NCBI GenBank assembly: GCA_946406115.1
Contig: OX291550.1
Location: forward strand, 30,418,722 to 30,482,721
DNA from: Apoda limacodes
Taxonomy: Eukaryota; Arthropoda; Insecta; Lepidoptera; Limacodidae
Length of the DNA: 64,000 nt
Direction: 5' to 3'
Each line of letters begins with the position of its first letter. Positions within the stretch are counted from its first letter, which is position 1. Shown piece by piece: positions 56,932-64,000 of this stretch. The notes below the pieces were generated by a model. It worked only from the letters and a program-made list of their open reading frames with translations. It was not told the origin of the DNA and ran no database searches. A program made the position numbers and the translations under genes.

Positions 56932-58150
56932 ATGGATGCCAGAAGTGGCATCGCATCCCGCCATCTACGCTTGCACCTGTTCCCGCCTCTCGGTCCAACG
57001 TACCTTATCAAGAGGAAAACGTCCTGGAAGTAATTTCAATCCCGGAAATACAGAACTGGATGACACCAATTGAACAGTGCCTCAATAAAGTGTGCTCTAT
57101 CGCATCAGAGGGCAAGCTGAACTCTGACCAAAAATCAAGAATCAATACATTATGCCGTAAAGTGGGTCATGGAATGCAATACCGGCCCCTCAAACTGAAA
57201 ACTGCCCAAGCCCACTCTAATATACAGACCCTCACGCATAAACTTAGAGAACAAACTGACATATCTGAGCAGCTACAAGACCTTAAGCTCAGTGTTGTGG
57301 AGTTAGCAAAACCAGCTTCGGGATTTTCCTTTGCCGACATGGTTAAAAAAGGTGCCAAAAATTTTATTCAGCCTACAAATTTAAACTCTGTAGCAATTTA
57401 TCCAAACGATAAATTAAAGTCCAGCGAAGAGACTAAGTCATTGGTGCAAAAAGTTATCAGCCCTGAACAGATAAAATTGCACATTTGAGGCCTGCGCAAG
57501 ACAAGAAACGGCGGTTTCATAATTAGCACAGACACCAAAGATGACATCGAGAAGCTGATAAAATCACTTGAAATAAATAATTCTGGCCTTACTATTGATC
57601 TCACAAACGGAAGCCTAGAATCGTAATGATCGGAGTGCCCTCATCTATGCAAGAAAAGGAAGTTTTTACTTACTTGTACCACCAAAATGTAGCCGACAAC
57701 CACCAGTGCCTAAATTTGGAATCATTCTTGGCTTCGATCAAGTTAAGTCATAGATCGGGTAAAAGGAACGCTGAGACCTGTAACTACATAATAGAAGTTC
57801 CAGCAGCTATCCGCAAAGCACTCATTACGAAGGAGCGAGTATTTATCAACTGGTCATCCTGTCCTGTGAGAGACTTCACTTTGGTCACACTATGTTACAG
57901 GTGTCAGCAGTATGGTCATACGGCTAAGTCATGTAGAGAGTCCATCCACACCTGCGGCTACTGCGGTGATCAAGGTCACTCAATTAAAGACTGCCCTAAG
58001 AAATATTAGAATCAAAAATGCGCTACCTGTTTGTGTTTCAAAAAACCGAGCAACCATAACACAGGAGCTCCTGACTGCCCAGCAAAAATAATGGTCGAAA
58101 ATAGGAATATAAACTCTATTGATTATGAGGGCGCCAAAGAGCGCCGTTAA
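56932..58150 (+). pseudogene. LINE C ORF1, Gag-like with CCHC knuckles
   Basis: The probable ATG is at 56932 with a frame change within 50 bases. The main frame starts before 57060 and runs to a TGA at 57486; the reading then continues in LRKTRNGGFIISTDTKDDIE and, after another change, 57626-58009. The C-terminal part has zinc knuckles CYRCQQYGHTAKSC and CGYCGDQGHSIKDC. A third, altered CATC..C follows past the TAG at 58007. The role in the family is RNA binding and ribonucleoprotein assembly. The order coiled region, RNA-binding-like region, CCHC is usual for jockey/R1-type ORF1. Confidence 0.85.
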
Positions 58151-58212
58151 ATAGGTATAAACCCGTCCTTTTTTTCTGCCTCTTAATTTTTATTTTTTAT
58201 TTTTATTGAATA

Positions 58213-61072
58213 GTAATGATAAATAATTTAATTAATGACTTAGATAACTTCTCTGTATCGAAATCTAAGGTTTGTGAAGTTGAAAATTGAAAACAATATC
58301 TTTCCTTTTACAGTAATCCACTAACCATATCAACACAAAATATACGTAGTATTTATAAAAAGTTTGAAGATTTTATAATTTTCCAACAAAGACTGAGCAT
58401 CTGAGCATAAGTTGCGATATTTTTGTCTTAACAGAATGCTGGCTCAACAAACAATATGACGTTCCGGTAATGCCGGGTACTGTACTTACAGAAGTAATAT
58501 AAATTATAATCAAAATGATGGAGTCATAGTTTATGCTAGAAAGGGCCTAAATGTCACAGTCGAGGAGCCCAATATAGAGGACTGTAACCGATAATTAATT
58601 AAAATTGGATCAGATTTCGCAATATTAGCTTTGTATAGACCCTCCTCTTTTAGATATGTACACAAATTTATTGACTCTCTAAATAACATCTTACACAACT
58701 TATCACCTTTTAAAAACGTTATTCTAATGGGAGATATTAACATTAATATTCTTCAAGAAAAGGCCGATTCAGCTGTTCAGTATTACTTCAACCTATGCTC
58801 CTTTCATGGTTTGCTACCAGCTCATATATTACCTACTCATCAAAGTGGTTCCTGTTTAGACCATATCATGCTTAAATTATGTTTTCCTTCACTTGCAATA
58901 ATTACTAACTCGACAATAACCGATCATAACGCTGCTCTACTTACTTTAAATTGCAAATTACCTAAACCAGACAATGCCCGCTCAGTGTCTACATTGAATA
59001 TAAATAAACTCATTGATCATTTACGTAACATCGACTTTGCTCCAGTTTATAAATCTGCTGACCCACAGTTTTGTATGTCGTACCTAATAGAAAATGTTCA
59101 ATGTGCAATTCACGCAAACACAATCAATATACGTTTGAGTAATAAAAATTATAATATAAAACCATGGATCACTCCAGGTCTTATTCGTTGTATAAGACAC
59201 AGTGATAAACTACATATCAAGGCTAAATCTTACCCAAATAATTTTGTACTACAATTATCGTACAAAACATATCGAAATTTTTGTAATAACCTGATTAAAA
59301 AAGTTAAAAATAGCTACAATAAAATTTTACTAGAAAAAGTTGGAACAAATAATAGAAAGATCTGGAAATATATAAAAAATACAACATATACAATCATCAA
59401 AACAAAACGAGTCATCCTTGGGTTTATTACAAGCGCATCCATCCCAATTAACCTCCGCTAACATGGCAAATATTTTTTTTGTTAATGTCGGTAAGAATCT
59501 GGCAGTAAATGTTCAGGTCCAGTCACAGTACTCTACAAGTAGAAGCACTCCTCTCATGTGTAACACTCCTACATCTTCCTTTGTGTTGCTAGATACTGAC
59601 GAAGCTGAGGTAGAAAGTGTAATAATGAATTTAAAAGATGACCGTGCAGTTGGGTGGGATAACATATCTAACGAAATTATTAAACAATTAAGACACATTT
59701 TAGTACCGCCCCTGACGTATATATTTTAGTACCGCCCCTGACGTATATATTTTAGTACCGCCCCTGACGTATATATTTTAGTACCGCCCCTGACGTATAT
59801 ATTTTAGTACCGCCCCTGACGTATATATTTCAAAGATGCCTCACTTGAGGACTTTTTCGTAAGTGTCTCAAAAAAGCTGGTGTTGTCCCTGTGTATAAAT
59901 CTTTCTATAAAGATCAAGTTACAAATTATAGGCCGATTTCCTTATTGTCGTCTATGGCTAAAATATTAGAAAAAATTATAAACAATAGACTTGTCAAATT
60001 AGAGGAAAAGTCTATTTTTATCTAAAATACAGTATGGATTTAGAACCAAAATATCTACTGCCGATGCCGTACATCATCTGACTGACTATCTAGCACAAGA
60101 ATTGGATAAAGGTAACCATACAATAGGAATCTTCCTGGACCTCGCGAAAGCTTTTGACACAGTTTCCATCCCTATCCTGTTGCGCAAACTTGATAAGATA
60201 GGAATACGGGGCAGCCAGTTAAAAACTCTTTACTAGCTATCTAGAAGAACGGACCCAGTGCGTAAGGATAGGCAGTGTTCTCAGCGCTGAACAGGATAAC
60301 ACCTCCTTCGGTATTCCACAAGGAAGTATTTTAGGGCCAACTTTGTTTTTGATTTACATAAATGACCTCTGTCGTCTATAGCTAGACCATGTATAATTAT
60401 ATCTTACGCTGACGACACAGCCCTTCTTTCTCAGCTAACTCAGAAAAAGAAGTCTACCACCTTGCACAACACGGGTTCAATGTAGTTAACAAGTGGCTTC
60501 AGCATAATTTACTAACACTAAATCCAGAGAAGACAAATTATATTTTTCAATGCGCAAATTAACACCACTTAACTCCACATTGCATACTCACTATTGTAAA
60601 GACCCCAATATTAACAATTGTGTTATAAAAATCACAAATAAAATAAAATATTTAGGTATTTTAATAGTTGAAAATCTATCCTTTAAACACCATGCGTTAT
60701 GCTGTTACATAAATTCGTAAGTTAACTTTTGCTTTTAAAAAACTGCGACAGATTGCTGACACAAAAATAATAAGGCAAGTTTTCTTTGCTGTATGTCAAT
60801 CAATAACAACTTACTGCATAAACTGTTGGGGTGGAGCGGGTAAAACTTTTTTACTGTCTATCGAAAGAGCTCAGAGAGCAATTCTCAAGGTGTCTACTTT
60901 TCGCCCTTTACTCTTTCCTACTAACCTACTCTATAAATCTTGTAATGTACTAACAGTCCGACAATTATTCATAATGAGCATAGTACTAAAACAGAACGCA
61001 TCCCTGCTTTACAGCACAGAAATGACTAATAAAAGGCGAAAACATATAGTTTGCCCTCAAAAAATAGCCATT
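58213..61072 (+). pseudogene. LINE C ORF2, endonuclease and reverse transcriptase
   Basis: APE-type endonuclease motifs in order: ISTQNIRSIYKKF, LTECWLNK, MGDININIL, SCLDHI and TDHNAALLTL. RT motifs: DDRAVGWDNISNEI, NYRPISLLSSMAKILE, YGFRTKISTADAVH, FLDLAKAFDTVS, GIPQGSILGPTLFLIYIND and SYADDTALL (catalytic Asp pair kept). The C-terminal part has WGGAGKTFLLSIERAQRAIL. Multiple stops and frameshifts occur, and 104 extra bases from a tandem array (59701-59830) shift the frame inside the RT domain. The final frame ends at 61072. Confidence 0.88.
59701..59830. repeat. Perfect tandem array, 5 x 26 bp, within RT
   Basis: Units start at 59701, 59727, 59753, 59779 and 59805, each 'tagtaccgcccctgacgtat' plus 'atattt'. 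All five look identical. One unit is normal coding sequence (LVPPLTYIF); the four extra copies add 104 bases. Confidence 0.97.
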
Positions 61073-61673
61073 TAACATACTTTTACAACCATATGTTTTG
61101 TATTCCTAGGACCTTTGCTCTATAATAGATTAAATTCCCTGACAAACATTTACCGTCTAAACTACAATAGCTGTAAAAAAAACCCTTCAGGAAGCCCTTC
61201 AAAGCATGTCCTGCGAAGATACAGAAAAGTTATTGATTGTGGCAGAGTAAAAACTATTATAGTAAGTAGGTACTTTTAATTTATTTGTTTTAACTTAAGT
61301 ACTGTTTCCATAGTATTTTTGTTTACGTATACACTTGTAAAAGTTAACATCAAATAAGCTTATTCATAAACGCAGTGATTATATAAACATATTGTATCCT
61401 AGCTCTTCTAGCCTGAAACACAGGAAAACCTAGTTCAGGCGCGCGTCTTATCCATATCTATGTAAAAAAAATTGTTCTTATAGCGTTATTTTGTAAATTG
61501 ATTTTATGAATAAAAAATTTATTTACTATTTATTTATTTTGTTATTTATTGTCTATACGTTTTAGCTAAAAGTAAAAAAATGTGACTACAAAACGGTAAC
61601 AGCGTTATATTCTATACAGGAAATTAGAAGTTTTAACGCGTCATTATGGTAAAAATTACTTTAGAAGTATATA

Positions 61674-61931
61674 TGTCGCAGTGACATTGTAAATGCCGTT
61701 AGATTATAATCTACCTAGTGAGATTGTATACTATGAAACAAAATGGGGCAGAAACCGCACTGTACAAGTCTTTTTGTGTGGTTTGGTTTTTTAGTTAGTT
61801 TCAGTTTCTCTTCAGATCACGTAGATGCGGAGCGAGCGTAGCGACCGAATCAAGTTTTTTATAATCTAACATAGTATACAATCTCACTAAAAAGATTCTA
61901 ATGTAACGGCATTTAGAATGTCACTGCGACA
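61674..61931. mobile_element. MITE, 258 bp, TIRs of about 65 bp
   Basis: The left end TGTCGCAGTGACATTGTAAA and the reverse complement of the right end TGTCGCAGTGACATTCTAAA continue matching through 'tgccgtta' and 'agtgagattgtatactatg'. The flanks are TATATA on both sides, which allows a TA or longer duplication. Short non-coding middle with 'ggagcgagcgtagcgaccga'. Confidence 0.9.
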
Positions 61932-62097
61932 TATATAACATAAATATTCATATAAAAGTAATGTATATGAAATTGTGTAATGATTTTTCGTTCATCTAAA
62001 TTCACATCGTTAGTTTTAATTCACCTTTAATGTAATTGACAGCGAGATTGAATTGACTACGAAAGCTGATGCAGCACTAGCTACTTGTTGTGTTGGT

Positions 62098-62174
62098 ACA
62101 CAACACAACACAACACAACACAACACAACACAACACAACACAACACAACACAACACAACACAACACAACACAAC
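62098..62174. repeat. (ACACA)n microsatellite, about 15 units
   Basis: Pure 5-bp repeat shortly after R copy 3. The open frame across it is an artefact. Confidence 0.97.
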
Positions 62175-63259
62175 TCTACCAATCAACTGCCGACGTAAAG
62201 TGATACATTATCTTCGAAAACTTGCTGTTAATTACAACGGATTATAGTTGCCAAAACCTCTCGATACACATCGAATCTACATCATGTCATTCAGTAAAAG
62301 GCCACTGCTTACTACTTACTGGACAATGAGGCTCATTATAAGGCAGCTTTTCAAACCGGACAAACAAGAGCCGCTTCCATCCACCGAATATTCGCGGCCT
62401 ACCTTGGTCATCAGTTCACCAAGTAAACGGCCGACTCACAGTGCAATTTCGTATCAAGCTATTTTGGATAAGAGTGGAATCCATCAACGGATTTGACCAT
62501 TAGATTAGAGGAGTGAAACAGGCCTTTACTCTATAACCTTTTTTCTCCACCGTTTATCGGATATATAAACTGTATGGCCTGCCCATTGCCCATTGCCCAG
62601 CGCCATTTCAACTTACTAATTGTGTAAGCATTATGAGTTAGTTCTGAGTGACGCAACGATAGATTTTAAAGAAATTTAATGTAAGTACGTGTATGCAGAT
62701 CAAGAACACGAGAGTGATCTTTTATGTTGTGGCTGCAACAAATTTATTTGACTCATTGAGACACAGGTTCGAGTCCGTTTACATGGAGTAAATATTCGTA
62801 GTGTAGTGTAATTGTTCGACATCCAAGTATGTTCCATAAATGATAAATGGCAGCATAATATTAACTTTCTTACATCAATCTTAAGGTTCATTTTTCAATA
62901 GAAATTCACAAAGTGAAACAGAGCAAACTTCTTTACAGACAGAATACGTAATGAAGCTTCTTACATATAAACACACTCTGGAATGAGTTTTGCGAAGCGA
63001 ACGAAGTTAATGATACAATTATATAGATGAGATAGTTAAACAGTTTTTGAACGAAATCCTTAATTGAAGTACTGTTTTTTTTGGAGATATGAATACAGAG
63101 TGTTTTCTTTAATTATAGGTAATAAATAACCAGCGCTAATATCTACTGTTCTATTTAAGCATTAGGAAACGTTTAAAAAAATATCTTTTATATTCTAGGT
63201 TTCTTTTATGTGGTTGGGTTTTCATTTATTCAAAGTTATAATATTTACCATGATAAAGA
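62175..63259. other. No gene seen; B-box-like word at 62768
   Basis: Unassigned. 'aggttcgagtccg' at 62766-62778 resembles a polymerase III B box, but no A box or tRNA fold is convincing. The 82-codon frame at 62248-62496 is unrecognised. Confidence 0.35.
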
Positions 63260-63640
63260 TCATATTAACTTAACTGCCGCCACCTGATCAGTTATACGCC
63301 TCACTACAGGGGCACAGGCTTCTCCTTGAAGAAGGAGGCTTAGGCTATTATAGTCCACAACGCTGGCCTAGTGCGTGTTGGCGAATGTTGTGAAGCAAGT
63401 AGCCACTCGACTGTCTAAATTTTAAGCCGCCACTAACGCCTCTGACTTGGCTTAACGACTGCTATCATACGATAACAGCTGGAACCGACGGTGTAACGTG
63501 TCCTCCGAAACACGGAACAGCTCAAAAAATGTGCCACTAGGCGGTCACTCATCTAGATACGGACCACGTCCTACGTTCCTTAACTTTACACATCGTTTCC
63601 GATAAACGAATGTAACAAGGCCACGAGCTTATTAAGCTTA
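63260..63640 (+). repeat. Lepidopteran interspersed repeat (SINE/LINE-tail type)
   Basis: Contains 'caggggcacaggcttctcct', 'aggaggcttaggctattata', 'ccacaacgctggcctagtgc' and 'gccactaggcggtcactcat'. I recall these words as a frequent repeat in lepidopteran genomic sequence. No frame. Class uncertain. Confidence 0.5.
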
Positions 63641-63869
63641 ATAATATTAAGAGAATACGATTCGAAGCATATCTCAGCGTGCTCCATACAAACTAATTTT
63701 TTACTTATTTTTGACACTTACAGATAAAACACCATGAAATTCTGAAGACATGTTCTAGTAATAAATATCTAGGTCTGCAGTGTGTCAGTTTTCTGTTAAA
63801 TTTTATAGTTCAAAAGTTATACAGGATTCTAGTTTTTCATACTAATGTTTTAAAAAAAGATTTCAAGTT

Positions 63870-63990
63870 AATAAAATCATTTTACAAGATTTTTGATCAG
63901 TAAATGTTTAAAACAAATGAGCAATTCGTTTGTATGAAGCCCGCTGCGAGGCGCCGCGAATCGTTTCCTCTTAACTCGTATTTGTAAAAA
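63870..63990 (+). repeat. Interspersed repeat M, copy 2
   Basis: Matches 48345-48475: 'atcagtaaatgtt', 'caattcgtttgtatgaagcc', 'gctgcgaggcgccgcgaatc', 'tcctcttaac'. Runs close to the window end. Confidence 0.55.
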
Positions 63991-64000
63991 CTGCGCAGAT

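Larger units (their letters stand above)
56745..61545 (+). mobile_element. LINE C, nearly full length (two ORFs)
   Basis: A non-LTR retrotransposon of about 4.8 kb with ORF1 (Gag-like), ORF2 (endonuclease plus RT) and a 3' untranslated region ending in 'aataaaaaatttatttacta'. The architecture is that of the jockey/CR1/I group. Flanks 'ggttattttatt' (about 56719) and 'tgttatttattg' (about 61540) may be the target duplication. Both ORFs are broken. Confidence 0.85.
56495..62035 (+). repeat. Interspersed repeat R, copy 3 (split)
   Basis: The left half 56495-56735 ('atatcgcgaaaacacgcc', 'caaattttgagagaaat', 'aaagcgtgtattcc') continues at 61545-61673 ('gtctatacgttttagc', 'tgtgactacaaaacggtaa') and 61932-62035 ('gaaattgtgtaatgattttt'). 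The LINE 56745-61545 and the MITE 61674-61931 occupy the gaps. Confidence 0.75.

Noticed and set aside
62053..62247. Thr/Gln/His/Asn-rich frame
   Set aside because: Translation of the ACACA repeat.
62740..62790. tRNA or SINE at the GGTTCGAGTCC-like word
   Set aside because: No A box at the right distance and no cloverleaf.

Overview
The window looks like lepidopteran (moth or butterfly) nuclear DNA. It is AT-rich and almost wholly made of decayed transposable elements. Several repeats match types I know as common in Lepidoptera: short Helitrons starting TCCTACTAATATTA, the repeat whose ends read GGGTTCCGTACC and AAGTGCGAGTCGGAC, tRNA-derived SINEs, and non-LTR elements with a TTTGAC-repeat tail. 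I found no convincing host protein gene, rRNA or functional tRNA. The species call rests on recognition only; no search was run.

Layout. 1-5.3 kb: Helitron, RTE-LINE and SINE scraps, an unnamed repeat (here 'R', copy 1), a 3 x 22 bp array and a complete short Helitron. 5.6-7.3 kb: a Tc1/mariner element (spacing DD35E, three in-frame stops) with a hAT-type MITE against its end, flanked by a perfect 8-bp duplication. 7.5-12 kb: foldback repeats, a Ty3/Gypsy integrase tail and a 1.5-kb inverted-repeat element. 12.9-18.2 kb: a broken LINE, a MITE and a second LINE 3' end. 18-29 kb: Helitron-like copies with internal repeats, three LINE 3' ends (two on the plus strand, one on the minus strand) and R copy 2 followed by a heptamer array. 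29-33 kb: mostly unassigned. 33-36 kb: a minus-strand LINE split by another LINE with a 7-bp target duplication.

38.3-45.8 kb holds the best preserved element: a minus-strand errantivirus-like LTR element with two LTRs, primer-binding site, polypurine tract, gag, pol and env. Pol and env stay in frame over long distances and are broken mainly by stop codons; pol also carries a short LINE insertion. A (GAAAA)n array of about 330 bp adjoins the 5' LTR. 47.3-47.8 kb is a truncated mariner. 51.7-55.05 kb appears to be a DNA transposon whose transposase-like protein I recognise only as an unnamed arthropod family, with related repeats inverted at its two sides. 56.5-62 kb is a three-layer nest: R copy 3 is split by a nearly full-length two-ORF LINE, and a MITE sits in its right half. 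The LINE carries a perfect 5 x 26 bp array inside its reverse transcriptase.

The genes do not work together as pathways. The pattern is repeated insertion, in an order that can partly be read: R before the LINE and MITE, LINE A before LINE B, the errantivirus before the LINE scrap in its pol, the mariner before the hAT MITE.
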